64,000 bases of DNA from CAVEFW01 sp963643505. GTDB lineage: Bacteria > Actinomycetota > Coriobacteriia > Coriobacteriales > Eggerthellaceae. Below the pieces are notes generated by a model. The model was not told the DNA's origin, did no database searches, and saw only the letters and a list, made by a program, of their open reading frames with translations. The position numbers were made by a program, and so were the translations under genes. The stretch is taken from contig CAVIKF010000001.1 of NCBI GenBank assembly GCA_963643505.1, positions 62,001-126,000 on the forward strand, read 5' to 3'. Shown here one piece after another: positions 52,409 to 61,398 of this stretch; position 1 is the stretch's first letter; every line of letters begins with the position of its first letter.

Positions 52409-53967
52409 ACATGAGCAAGAAGACCATCATTCCTTTCGGCCCCCAACACCCTGTTCTGCCTGAGCCGGTCCACCTGGATCTTGTGGTAGAGGACGAGAAG
52501 GTCATCGAGGCAATACCCCAAATCGGATTCATCCACCGTGGTCTCGAGCGTCTCGTCGAGACCCGCGACTACAACCAATTCATCTACGTCGCCGAGCGTA
52601 TTTGCGGCATCTGCGCCTTCGGTCATTCCAATGGCTATGCTGAGGTCGTGGAGAAGCTTCTCGATGTCGAAGTGCCTGAGCGTGCGCAAAAGCTCCGTGT
52701 CATCTGGCACGAGCTCTCCCGTATACACTCTCACATCCTTTGGCTCGGCTTGGCTGCCGACGCTTTCGGATTTGAAAGCCTGTTCATGCACTGTTGGCGA
52801 CTCCGCGAGCGTGTCCTCGACGTGTTTGAGCGTACCACCGGCGGCCGCGTCATCTTCTCTGTTGTCTGCGTCGGCGGTGTCGTCCGCGACATCAGCGACG
52901 AGAATCTTGCCTATATGAAGGATGTCCTCGCAGGCATCATGGACGAGTACAAGCAGATCATGGCTACCTTCGTCAACGACAAGTCAGTCAAGAACCGCAC
53001 CGTCGGTATTGGCTACATCTCCGAACAAGATGCGTTCGACCTCTCCATGGTCGGTCCGTTTGCACGAGCCTCCAACGTCAACAACGATGCTCGCTGCATG
53101 CGCAACGGCGGCTATCGCTTCCTCGACGACTTCCAACCCATCCTCTCTGAGGAGGGAGACTGCTACGCCCGTGTCGTCGTGCGCGCCAAGGAGGTCCTGC
53201 AATCCATCGACATCATCAACGAGATGATTGCCAAGCTCGAACCGGGCGAGATTGCCACTAAGGTCAAAGGCAAGCCCGCCGAAGGTACGCAGGCTTGCGT
53301 CCAATTCGAGCAACCTCGCGGCGAATGCTATTACTACGTTGCCGGAAATGGCACGATGAACCTTGCACGCACCCGCATCCGCACACCTACCAGCATCAAC
53401 CTCGGTGGCATGACCAAGGCGTTGCAAGGTTGCGACTTCGCGGACGTCAACATGATCGTGCTCACCATCGACCCCTGCATCAGCTGCACGGAAAGGTAGG
53501 CAAATCATGGGACTTAAACTTGGATCTATGACGTTCGGAGGGTTGTTCAAAAAGCCGGAGACGCTTTTGTACCCATTCGAAACGAAGACCCCTCCCGCCG
53601 GCTTGAAAGGCACCATCAAGGTAGACACGAGCCAATGCATCCTGTGCGGCATCTGCCAAAAGAAGTGTCCATGCGGCACCATCGTAGTAGACAAGCCCAA
53701 CCGCGTATGGAAGATCAACCACTACCAGTGCATCCAATGCGGATACTGCGTGCGTGAATGCCCGAAGGGCGGCCTGACGATGGAACCCGTGGCTCCTCCC
53801 GCTACCACCTCCTTTGACTTTGAGGTATTCGAGGTACCTGACCCCAAGGCCAAGGCCGCCAGCGAGGAGTCCAAGGGCGACTCACCCGTGCTTGAACCCA
53901 CTGGCGACCCGGAGATGGACGCAAAGTTGGCAGGAATGGATCCCGAAAAGGCAGCCAAAGTCCGCGC
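52319..53967 (+). repeat. 32-bp exact direct repeat in the echD and echF tails
   Basis: Bases 52319-52350 (echD) and 53936-53967 (echF) are identical over 32 bases, in the same reading frame, coding for MDPEKAAKVRA. Flanking sequence diverges at once on the 3' side. Only these two segments are repeated; the interval between them is echE. Confidence 0.9.
52411..53499 (+). CDS. echE: Ech hydrogenase large subunit EchE, [NiFe] catalytic
   Basis: Catalytic subunit for H2 production or oxidation with ferredoxin. Both nickel-ligand motifs are intact: RICGIC (C65, C68) and the C-terminal DPCISC (C356, C359), with TER as the last three residues. Because the protein ends three residues after the last ligand, no maturation endopeptidase is needed, as in other Ech enzymes. 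This separates it from NuoD-like relatives that lost the cysteines. 362 residues; AAAGGGGGAG precedes ATG 52411. Hyp maturation genes are not in the window. Confidence 0.95.
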   Translation: MSKKTIIPFGPQHPVLPEPVHLDLVVEDEKVIEAIPQIGFIHRGLERLVETRDYNQFIYVAERICGICAFGHSNGYAEVVEKLLDVEVPERAQKLRVIWHELSRIHSHILWLGLAADAFGFESLFMHCWRLRERVLDVFERTTGGRVIFSVVCVGGVVRDISDENLAYMKDVLAGIMDEYKQIMATFVNDKSVKNRTVGIGYISEQDAFDLSMVGPFARASNVNNDARCMRNGGYRFLDDFQPILSEEGDCYARVVVRAKEVLQSIDIINEMIAKLEPGEIATKVKGKPAEGTQACVQFEQPRGECYYYVAGNGTMNLARTRIRTPTSINLGGMTKALQGCDFADVNMIVLTIDPCISCTER

Positions 53968-54010
53968 AGCGTTCATGGCGAAAAAAGCCAAGGAAGCCGC
54001 CAACGCTTAA
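53507..54010 (+). CDS. echF: Ech hydrogenase ferredoxin subunit EchF (NuoI-like)
   Basis: Two [4Fe-4S] clusters that pass electrons from ferredoxin: C44-C47-C50-C54 (CILCGICQKKCP) and C75-C78-C81-C85 (CIQCGYCVRECP). The core ends near residue 110; a 55-residue tail follows, rich in Ala, Lys, Glu, Asp and Pro, ending with MDPEKAAKVRAA at 144-155 as in EchD. 167 residues. GGAAAGG precedes ATG 53507. Last gene of the operon before a strong terminator. Confidence 0.94.
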   Translation: MGLKLGSMTFGGLFKKPETLLYPFETKTPPAGLKGTIKVDTSQCILCGICQKKCPCGTIVVDKPNRVWKINHYQCIQCGYCVRECPKGGLTMEPVAPPATTSFDFEVFEVPDPKAKAASEESKGDSPVLEPTGDPEMDAKLAGMDPEKAAKVRAAFMAKKAKEAANA

Positions 54011-54109
54011 AGACTTGCAAACGGGTCCGTCGTTTCGTTGATACCCTGTGTGGTTTCTTTGGCTGGACAGGAATATAGGGTCGAAAACCTGATATTATTG
54101 CATTATTTG

Positions 54110-54140
54110 AAAACCGAGCCTTATTTGGGCTCGGTTTTAC
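54110..54140 (+). terminator. Rho-independent terminator after echF
   Basis: AAAACCGAGCC, seven bases, GGCTCGGTTTT: an 11-bp perfect stem ending in T. It closes the ech operon; pgsA starts 22 bases later, so its promoter must overlap or lie before this hairpin (an AT-rich patch is at 54088-54108). Confidence 0.88.
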
Positions 54141-54161
54141 GTATGCACCGAGAGGAGGATC

Positions 54162-54800
54162 ATGACAGAGCAAAACGCAAGCACCCAAGTGACCTCCAAG
54201 ATACTTACCATTCCCAACGTTATCTCGTTCATACGTCTTTGCTTCGTCCCGGCGTTCCTTGTCCTACTCCTCAACGGCCAAAACATTCCCGCGTGCGTCG
54301 TCTTCGCTATCGCCGCCGGGACCGATTGGGTCGATGGCCAGGTTGCCCGCCATACCAACAGTGTCTCGAAACTCGGTCAGCTTCTCGATCCTTTCGTGGA
54401 TCGATGCCTCGTCATCTCCGCCGTACTGGGCCTTTTGGCGGTAGGGCGCGTTCCCTTGTGGATTGTCATCCTCGTCCTTGCTCGAGACCTGTTCCTGCTT
54501 GCCGGCGGAGCGTGGCTACTGAAGAAATGGGGCGTGCGCGTTCCCGTGATCTACCCCGGAAAAGTAGCCGCGACCTTGATCTACATCGGATTTGGAGCCT
54601 TGTTGCTAAACATACCTCTCATAGGTGGCCTGGGGTGGGTCGACGTGGCTTGGTTACCAGGATTCAACGCCTCCCCCGTAGGTTGGGGCATATGGTTTGT
54701 CTACGCAGGCATGCTCCTGAACGTCTTCACCACCAGTTACTATGCATTCGACGCTGCACGACGCCTCAAGGCAGCAAAGCAGGCATCAAAAGCCAAATAG
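54162..54800 (+). CDS. pgsA: CDP-alcohol phosphatidyltransferase (PgsA-like)
   Basis: Membrane enzyme transferring a phosphatidyl group from CDP-diacylglycerol, most likely to glycerol-3-phosphate (phosphatidylglycerol synthesis). The signature D-G-x2-A-R-x8-G-x3-D-x3-D is complete in DWVDGQVARHTNSVSKLG followed by QLLDPFVDR. Five to six helices; 212 residues. AGAGGAGGA precedes ATG 54162. Related synthases for inositol or serine phospholipids share the motif, so the acceptor is inferred. Confidence 0.88.
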   Translation: MTEQNASTQVTSKILTIPNVISFIRLCFVPAFLVLLLNGQNIPACVVFAIAAGTDWVDGQVARHTNSVSKLGQLLDPFVDRCLVISAVLGLLAVGRVPLWIVILVLARDLFLLAGGAWLLKKWGVRVPVIYPGKVAATLIYIGFGALLLNIPLIGGLGWVDVAWLPGFNASPVGWGIWFVYAGMLLNVFTTSYYAFDAARRLKAAKQASKAK

Positions 54801-54815
54801 CACGTTAGTATTGAC

Positions 54816-57323
54816 ATGAGCACTGAACACCATTCGCGCGAGCAAAAAACCCCACAAAAGAAGAGCCCGGGAACGCGCACGCGCGCAACAAGCGCAAGCA
54901 GGTCCGGCTCGCGCTCCACCCAGACGACGCGCAAAAGCACGTCCGGCTCGCGCTCCACCCAGGCTTCCGCGACTCATACGCGTTCTAACAAAACCACAAA
55001 GCCTGCCGCCAAGTCCCACTCTAACACCTCTTCCAACAAGAGGCGTGCTTCTCAATCCCTTGGCTCTTCCGACAAGAGAGGGGTATCGCGTTCGAGCACG
55101 TCTGCGAAACAACAGCGCACCGAGGGAAGAACCTCCTCAACTACGAGCAGATCTCAACATTCCAACACAGTCCGACCCCTTAGCGACAATACGCAAAGAA
55201 ACATACGGCGTGGCGCATCCCAACCCCAGGCCCAAAATCACTCCGCATCGCGGAGGACCCAGCAAAGCGCGAGGCGGCGAGACGATCGGCAACGCGGCAA
55301 AAAATTCTCCGCCACCCCTATGCAAGGACCCCATACGCACGTCGGCAATCGTCCCGCAAGGCAAAACGGGCCGTCGATGAAGACGATGTCAACCAATAGG
55401 GCTATCAGCACCATGGCAAACCGCTCCCTTCTCGATAAGATCCGCTCCAATCCACGGCCCCTTATCCTGGTTGCCTTAGCGCTCATCGCCATCATTTTGC
55501 TCAACGTCATCTTGAACAACCCGAACATCTACAAAGGCGTCACCATTGGCGATTTGGACGTCTCGGGCATGACAAAGGAAGAGGCGAGCACCGCGATCTC
55601 TGCGCATTTCGCTCCTCATGTCGAATCCACACAGGTAACCATCTATGCCGGCGACGAAGGCCGGGAGAAGGCGCTCTCGGGCGAGCAGGACCAAATCGGC
55701 CCAGAGGAACAACTTTCCGTCGAAGACGTCCAAGAGCATACCTATTCTTGGACAGTGGCAAATACCGATGTGGGAGCATATGTCGACTCCAACGCGTTGG
55801 CAGAGAAGGCTTACCAAGTCGGACGCGACAACGGCGGATTCCTGTCCCGGCTCGGTTCTTTCTTGTTCGGTACGAAACTGACCGCAGAGGTATCCTTTGA
55901 CGAAGACTCATTGGAGTCCCTCGCATCGAAAATCGATGCCGTCATGGGGTATAGCCGCGTGGATTGGAACATCGCCATCGACAATGGGTATGCCTATGTG
56001 ACCGAGGGTGCAAGCGGCCTCATGACCAACCGAAACACGCTTAAGACCAACCTCTCCACCGCGTTTATCGGCTCGAACAACTCCGATGGCACGTTTACCG
56101 CTTACGTGGAGGACGCTCCCGTACGCATCGACGAGGGCGCAGCCCAAGAGGCAGCAGACAAGGTCAACGCAGCCATCGCCGACGGCGCGACATTCACGTA
56201 TGAGAACCAGTCGTGGACCGCCACCGCGTCCAACATAGGTGATTGGGTATCCTCCACGGTCACCAAAGAGGGAGACTCTTGGGTACTTAGCCTTGGCGTA
56301 AAAAAGGACATTTTCAGCTCTGACCTCTTTGAACACTTCTCTGTCGGCGAGACAAGCGATGGCATTGCCGTCTCCTTCGAGGTCGACGGCGACAACGTCA
56401 CGGTCCACACCAATTGCGTCGGAACCATGCCCCAAGTCGAGTCCGCCCGCGCCTCCCTAGAGAATGCGTTATTCGGAAACGGCGGGAAGAAGAGCACGGG
56501 CACACCTGTAACAATCATGGTCGCCTCTGGCCCCGTCCCCGAGTATCTCGCCTTCGACGAGGCGTTGGAGTCAGGCATCATCTCCGCGATCTCCTCCTAC
56601 ACGACGACCTACACCACCGGCAGTGGCACTGAAGCGCGCAACACGAATATCCATGTCGGTGCTTCCTACATCAACAACTCGGTCTGCAAGGCTAACGGAG
56701 ATGTGTGGTCTTTCAACGGTCTGGTCGGCGACACGACTCCAGACAAGGGCTACCAAGCGGCCGGATCCATTGCCCAAGGCGAGTATGTGGATACCTATGG
56801 CGGAGGAATCTGCCAAGTTGCAACCACCGTGTTCAACGCCTTGTTCGACTCGCCGTACAAGATTTTGAAACGCTACAACCACTCCCTCTACATCGCCAGT
56901 TATCCGACCGGCCGCGACGCAGCGATTTCTTGGGACTATCTCGACCTCACGTGGAGCAACGAATCCGCCTCCGACGTCCTTATGAAAGCAAGTTGCGGTG
57001 AGGACAACATCACGGTCACTCTGTACAGCGTCCCCTGCAAGTTCTCTGTCACCTCCGATGTCGGCGACTGGGAAGAGGGAGAGAAGTACACCATCTCCGT
57101 CCAGACAGACGAGAATTTGGCCAAAGGCTACTCTTACGTGAAGCAGTCAGGCACGGATGGTAGTAAAATCAGCGTGGTGCGAAACGTCTATGATGCCAAG
57201 GGGAACTTGGTGTATTCGAACACGTTCGCGTCAACATATTTGCCCAAGGAGGAGATCATTGTTGCCGGACCCGACACCGAGGTTGACACGGATAGGGAGG
57301 CATCAGAGGCTTCGAGCCAATGA
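54816..57323 (+). CDS. VanW-domain envelope protein with long basic cytoplasmic arm
   Basis: Single-pass membrane protein. Residues 1-208 are disordered, rich in Ser, Thr, Arg, Lys and Gln; one transmembrane helix is at about 214-235 (PLILVALALIAIILLNVIL); the outer part has two peptidoglycan-binding-like repeats (about 245-330 and 370-500) and the VanW domain near 590-740 (DTYGGGICQVATTVFNALF). VanW proteins accompany glycopeptide-resistance and wall genes but their function is unknown. 835 residues. A 22-base direct repeat (54902-54923, 54941-54962; period 39) lies in the arm. ATG 54816 has only a weak ribosome-binding site. Confidence 0.85.
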   Translation: MSTEHHSREQKTPQKKSPGTRTRATSASRSGSRSTQTTRKSTSGSRSTQASATHTRSNKTTKPAAKSHSNTSSNKRRASQSLGSSDKRGVSRSSTSAKQQRTEGRTSSTTSRSQHSNTVRPLSDNTQRNIRRGASQPQAQNHSASRRTQQSARRRDDRQRGKKFSATPMQGPHTHVGNRPARQNGPSMKTMSTNRAISTMANRSLLDKIRSNPRPLILVALALIAIILLNVILNNPNIYKGVTIGDLDVSGMTKEEASTAISAHFAPHVESTQVTIYAGDEGREKALSGEQDQIGPEEQLSVEDVQEHTYSWTVANTDVGAYVDSNALAEKAYQVGRDNGGFLSRLGSFLFGTKLTAEVSFDEDSLESLASKIDAVMGYSRVDWNIAIDNGYAYVTEGASGLMTNRNTLKTNLSTAFIGSNNSDGTFTAYVEDAPVRIDEGAAQEAADKVNAAIADGATFTYENQSWTATASNIGDWVSSTVTKEGDSWVLSLGVKKDIFSSDLFEHFSVGETSDGIAVSFEVDGDNVTVHTNCVGTMPQVESARASLENALFGNGGKKSTGTPVTIMVASGPVPEYLAFDEALESGIISAISSYTTTYTTGSGTEARNTNIHVGASYINNSVCKANGDVWSFNGLVGDTTPDKGYQAAGSIAQGEYVDTYGGGICQVATTVFNALFDSPYKILKRYNHSLYIASYPTGRDAAISWDYLDLTWSNESASDVLMKASCGEDNITVTLYSVPCKFSVTSDVGDWEEGEKYTISVQTDENLAKGYSYVKQSGTDGSKISVVRNVYDAKGNLVYSNTFASTYLPKEEIIVAGPDTEVDTDREASEASSQ

Positions 57324-57373
57324 GCCAAACAAGGATCGACAACTTTGATCGTATACACAGATAGGAGCTTTCC

Positions 57374-57796
57374 ATGATTTCCCAACTGACGATTTTCCTG
57401 GAAAACGAAAAAGGCCGCTTGGCCGCTGCCACTCGCATCATTGCGGATGCCGGTATCAACATGAAATCTCTCAACATTGCCGAGTCTTCCGAGTTCGGAG
57501 TCCTTCGCGTTATCTGCGACACTCCCAAGGCTGCCGCTCTTGCGTTGACCGAGGCCGGGCTTCGCGCAAATGTCACCCCCGTCATGGCCGTTGAGGTCCC
57601 CAACGTCAAGGGTGGTCTTGCCGATCTGCTCGAGAAGTTCGATGAACTCGATATCAACATCGAGTACGGCTACTGCTTCTCTGTCGGAGAGGAGACCGCC
57701 ATCGATATCCTCAAGGTAAAGGATCCCAGCGTCGAGGCACAGGTAAAGGCTGCCGGTATCAAAGTCCTTGCGGCGGAAGATGTCTATGACGCGTAA
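57374..57796 (+). CDS. Tandem ACT-domain protein
   Basis: Two ACT domains (about 1-66 and 70-138), each starting with a ligand-binding turn (FLENEKGRLAAATRIIADAGIN; VPNVKGGLADLLEKFDELDIN, shown here in parts of the domain). 140 residues and no enzyme domain, so it is probably an amino-acid-sensing regulatory protein. Relatives are often annotated as acetolactate-synthase-like regulators, often beside phenylacetate-CoA ligase or indolepyruvate oxidoreductase genes; iorAB is 1.9 kb away. AGGAGC precedes ATG 57374. Its 3' end overlaps the next gene by 11 bases. Confidence 0.85.
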   Translation: MISQLTIFLENEKGRLAAATRIIADAGINMKSLNIAESSEFGVLRVICDTPKAAALALTEAGLRANVTPVMAVEVPNVKGGLADLLEKFDELDINIEYGYCFSVGEETAIDILKVKDPSVEAQVKAAGIKVLAAEDVYDA

Positions 57797-59204
57797 TCAG
57801 GCGTTGGAGAAAACCTGTCATGGGGGCAAGCGCGATCGTCTGCGGGCGTGGGCGCTTGCCTTCCTTTGCCTGGTGTTGGCAACATGTTTGGCGATGCCTG
57901 CTCCTCTTGCCTTCGCTGAGGTAAAGAAGTCCGACGTCATCAACGGATCGACCGTCGAGGAGCGCGGCCTCACCGTCGCGCAGTGCCCCGACATCGAGTC
58001 GAGCTACGCAATCGTCATGGACAAGGATGGCAACATCATTTACGAGCGCAACGCAGATGAAACGTCAAAAATCGCCTCTATCACGAAGATCATGACCGCC
58101 ATCGTCTCACTCGAGTACGGCAATGCCAATGACCAAATCATAGTCAGCGAATATGCTGCCGAGATCGGAGAGTCATCCGCAAACCTCGAAGCAGGCGACG
58201 TTTTGTCCCGAGATACTGCCCTCAAGGCCCTCATGATCCCCTCAGGAAACGACGCCGCTCAAGCCCTTTGCGAATACTATGGGCAAAAGATGCTCGCTGA
58301 CCAAGGAGTATCCGGGGACGACACCGCCGCGATGGGCGCGTTTGTCGCGGCCATGAACGAGACCGCCGCCAAGATCGGAATGTCGAATTCCCTCTTTTGC
58401 AATCCCCACGGCCTCGATGACGGCGAATTCGAGGGGGACCACCACAGCACCGCCCATGATGTCGCCTTGATGTGTGCCTACGCGATGCAGAAAAGCGAGT
58501 TCCGCTCCTTGGTCTGCAACGAGGAGGAGATCATCAAGGTCAAGCGTGGTGGTGAGGACGTCGAAATCACACTCGAGTCCACAGACATACTCCTTGGGTC
58601 CCTAGACGGGGCATGCGGTATCAAAACCGGTTACACCAATGCGGCCGGTGCGTGCTTCGCGGGTTGTGTTAACCGAAACGGGGAAGACCTCTACTCCGTC
58701 GTGCTTGGCGCCCCGGACGAGTCGACGCGCTTTTCCGATACGAAGCTTTTGGTCGCGTGGTACTACGAGCACATGATTGACTTCCCCCTTGTCAACACGA
58801 CGGAGTATACGACCACATCCAAAGGTTCGGTCCCGATTGTTGCCACCATCGCCCACAACGACTACGTCGATCGCACCATCGAGGCCACCTACGCAAACCC
58901 GACCCAGACAATCAAGGTGTTCAACCTTGACGGCAACGTCTCCCAAAAGCTTGAGGCTAAGACGATTACCGGCAATGTACAGATAGGACAGGTCGTTGGT
59001 CAGGTCGTTTACCTGCAACACAACGTCGAGGTATGTAGGGTTGACCTAATCGCTGCGCAAGATTGTCCGGCCCCCAACCCCCTTGAGACGCTTGCTACGA
59101 TGGGGGATCGATGCATTCGAAGCCTGACCGGCCAAAAGACCGTTGCAACCAGCAAGCTTGTAAACAAGTCCACATTAATCAACGACAAGACGTCGTCTTT
59201 GTAA
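57786..59204 (+). CDS. D-alanyl-D-alanine carboxypeptidase (DacA/DacF type)
   Basis: Low-molecular-weight penicillin-binding protein trimming the peptidoglycan pentapeptide. An N-terminal signal peptide (about residues 20-48, LAFLCLVLATCLAMPAPLAFA) is followed by the peptidase S11 domain: S98-x-x-K101 (SITK), S153-G-N155 and K280-T-G282. A beta-sandwich and a C-terminal segment without obvious anchor follow. 472 residues from ATG 57786, chosen because GGAAG lies six bases upstream; ATG 57780 and TTG 57768 are alternatives. Overlaps the ACT gene. Confidence 0.9.
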   Translation: MTRNQALEKTCHGGKRDRLRAWALAFLCLVLATCLAMPAPLAFAEVKKSDVINGSTVEERGLTVAQCPDIESSYAIVMDKDGNIIYERNADETSKIASITKIMTAIVSLEYGNANDQIIVSEYAAEIGESSANLEAGDVLSRDTALKALMIPSGNDAAQALCEYYGQKMLADQGVSGDDTAAMGAFVAAMNETAAKIGMSNSLFCNPHGLDDGEFEGDHHSTAHDVALMCAYAMQKSEFRSLVCNEEEIIKVKRGGEDVEITLESTDILLGSLDGACGIKTGYTNAAGACFAGCVNRNGEDLYSVVLGAPDESTRFSDTKLLVAWYYEHMIDFPLVNTTEYTTTSKGSVPIVATIAHNDYVDRTIEATYANPTQTIKVFNLDGNVSQKLEAKTITGNVQIGQVVGQVVYLQHNVEVCRVDLIAAQDCPAPNPLETLATMGDRCIRSLTGQKTVATSKLVNKSTLINDKTSSL

Positions 59205-59214
59205 GAGGTGAAAT

Positions 59215-59652
59215 ATGAAAAACGTTTGTCCCGTATGCGGTAATGTCGTGCAAGACGCATCCAACGCCTGTGAGATGTGCGGATTCAAGCTCATTGGCGC
59301 TACCCAAGCGTTTCAAGCCATCGACCAGACGATGCTGGAACCCTTGAGTGAACCACCTGCCGTTGGCTGCCAGTTGCGAGTTTTACGCGGCCAACAGATA
59401 GGCACTATCTTTAAACTGGACTCAGACGAGATCGAGATCGGTCGCAATCCGCATTGCAATGTCTTTTTGAACGACATGACCGTGTCGCGCAAGCACGCGA
59501 CCTTGGTAAAATCCGGCCTTTCCTACAAGATCTACGACGAGAACTCCTTCAACGGGGTATGGGTCAACGGCAAGGCTGTCGACAGCGCGATGCTGAAACC
59601 TGGTGACCAAGTGCAAATCGGATCATTCAGGCTTGTGTTTGAACAAGAGTAG
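59215..59652 (+). CDS. FHA-domain protein with N-terminal zinc ribbon
   Basis: Phosphothreonine-reading protein. Residues 4-23 form a zinc-ribbon (CPVCGNVV, CEMCGF). The FHA domain covers about 52-143 with the conserved IEIGRNPHCNVFLND, VSRKHA and NSFNGVWVNG motifs. Between them ATQAFQ and DQTMLE give TQ/QT sites that could be phosphorylated and read in cis, as in GarA/FhaB-type proteins; that is inference. 145 residues. AGAGG precedes ATG 59215. No serine/threonine kinase gene is seen in the window. Confidence 0.88.
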   Translation: MKNVCPVCGNVVQDASNACEMCGFKLIGATQAFQAIDQTMLEPLSEPPAVGCQLRVLRGQQIGTIFKLDSDEIEIGRNPHCNVFLNDMTVSRKHATLVKSGLSYKIYDENSFNGVWVNGKAVDSAMLKPGDQVQIGSFRLVFEQE

Positions 59653-59663
59653 GGGGATTACTC

Positions 59664-61388
59664 ATGGAACTGCTTTCGGGCAACGAGGCAATCGCTAGGG
59701 GCGCGTGGGAGGCTGGCGCAAAGATCGGCGTCGCCTATCCTGGCACACCCTCTACCGAGACCCTTGAGAACTTCGCAAAGATGGAGGGCGTCTACGCAGA
59801 GTGGGCGACCAACGAGAAGGTGGCTGTCGAGGTTGCCGTCGGAGCGAGTGCTGCAGGCGCGCGTGTCTTGACGACCATGAAACACGTCGGAGTCAACGTC
59901 GCCGCCGATCCGTTGTTCACCGCCTCCTATACGGGCGTCAACGGCGGAATGGTCGTCCTTGCCGCAGACGACCCAGGCATGTACTCCTCCCAAAACGAGC
60001 AGGACTCCCATTACTACGCGGCTGCCGCTCACATCCCCATGATGGACCCCGCCGACTCTACGGAGGCCTATGCGTTCACAAAAGCGGCATACGAGCTCTC
60101 TGAGCGTTTCGACACGCCGTTTTTCATCCGCTCCTCCGTACGCATTTCCCACACGAAGACCCCGGTGGAGGTGGGGGAGCGAATCGAGGTACCCCTGAAG
60201 GAGTATCATTTTGATCCTGCCAAATGGGTCATGATGCCCGCCTACGCCAAGCCGCGCCACAAAGCAGTCATCAAACGCAGCGACGACCTCGCCGCTTGGG
60301 TTGAGTCCTGTAAGTACAACGTGGTCGAGAAGGGAGAGGGCAAACGCGGCATCATCTGCTATGGCTCCGCCTACCAACATGTTCGCGAGGCCCTTCCCGA
60401 TGCAGACGTTTTGAAGCTCGGCGTCTCCTGGCCTCTCCCCGAAAACAAGATTCGAGATTTCGCAGCCAGCGTCGAGAACGTATACGTCATCGAGGAAGCT
60501 TCCGAGTATCTCGCCCACGCCGTCAAGATGTGTGGCGTTAAACTTTCTGCCTTCCCGAACGGGCTACCACGTGACGGCGAGTTGAGCCCTGGCATCATCG
60601 CCGCAGCATTCGGTGTTGAGGCCCCCGCACACCATGAGACCCCAAGCGGTCTCCCGGGCCGACCTCCCGCGTTATGCCCCGGTTGTCCCCACCGTCTCGT
60701 GTTTAAGGAGCTTTCAAGGGTCAAAGCAATTGTCACCGGCGACATCGGGTGCTACACCCTGGGAGCGTTGGCTCCGCTCAACGCCATGGATACCTGTGTG
60801 GATATGGGTGCCTCCATCTCCATGGCCCATGGATTCGAGCTTGCCTTGGCGGGAACGGAGCACCGACCCGTGGCGGCCGTCATCGGTGACTCCACCTTCG
60901 GGCATTCCGGTCTGAGCTCCCTTATCTCCACCGTTTACAACAAAGGAGCGGGCACGATCTGCATCCTCGACAACCGCACCACGGCCATGACCGGTCGCCA
61001 AGGCAACCCCTTCAACGGTGAGACCCTTCAGAAGCGTCCCAGCCGCGAACTTGACCTCGAGGGCGTCATTCGCGCACTCGGCGTTGAGGACGTTCGCACC
61101 ATCGACCCCTACGATATGAAGGCCGTGCGCACCGCAATCAAGGAGGCAACCTCCTCCGATGATCTGACGGTCCTCGTGTTCAGGAGGCCATGCGTCTTGT
61201 TGAGCCGCGAGCGCCGAGCACCCTATGAGGTTTCGCAAGATTGCACCGGTTGCGGCGTCTGCGCGACCCTCGGTTGCCCCGCGATCGCGCGCGAGAGTGA
61301 GACCGGCATCGCAAGTATCGACACCGACATGTGCATTGGTTGCGGCCAATGTGCCCAATATTGCGCCTTCAAGGCCATTCGCCAATAG
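59664..61388 (+). CDS. iorA: Indolepyruvate:ferredoxin oxidoreductase alpha subunit
   Basis: Thiamine-diphosphate enzyme decarboxylating aryl-pyruvates to aryl-acetyl-CoA while reducing ferredoxin. The N-terminal pyrimidine domain (LSGNEAIARGAWEAG, AYPGTPSTE) and the pyrophosphate domain (CPGCPHR, GDIGCYTLG, GDSTFGHSGL) are intact; two C-terminal [4Fe-4S] motifs end it (CTGCGVCATLGCP, CIGCGQCAQYC). 574 residues. GTAGGGGG precedes ATG 59664. iorB follows by ten bases. Typical of amino-acid-fermenting anaerobes. Confidence 0.95.
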   Translation: MELLSGNEAIARGAWEAGAKIGVAYPGTPSTETLENFAKMEGVYAEWATNEKVAVEVAVGASAAGARVLTTMKHVGVNVAADPLFTASYTGVNGGMVVLAADDPGMYSSQNEQDSHYYAAAAHIPMMDPADSTEAYAFTKAAYELSERFDTPFFIRSSVRISHTKTPVEVGERIEVPLKEYHFDPAKWVMMPAYAKPRHKAVIKRSDDLAAWVESCKYNVVEKGEGKRGIICYGSAYQHVREALPDADVLKLGVSWPLPENKIRDFAASVENVYVIEEASEYLAHAVKMCGVKLSAFPNGLPRDGELSPGIIAAAFGVEAPAHHETPSGLPGRPPALCPGCPHRLVFKELSRVKAIVTGDIGCYTLGALAPLNAMDTCVDMGASISMAHGFELALAGTEHRPVAAVIGDSTFGHSGLSSLISTVYNKGAGTICILDNRTTAMTGRQGNPFNGETLQKRPSRELDLEGVIRALGVEDVRTIDPYDMKAVRTAIKEATSSDDLTVLVFRRPCVLLSRERRAPYEVSQDCTGCGVCATLGCPAIARESETGIASIDTDMCIGCGQCAQYCAFKAIRQ

Positions 61389-61398
61389 GGAGGAAATC

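Noticed and set aside
52411..53499. EchE as a NuoD-like complex I subunit
   Set aside because: Both CxxC nickel-ligand pairs are present, which complex I NuoD subunits lack.
54038..54808. A 256-codon plus-strand frame overlapping pgsA
   Set aside because: It is out of frame with the clear CDP-alcohol phosphatidyltransferase, has an Arg/His/Pro-rich composition and runs through the ech terminator.
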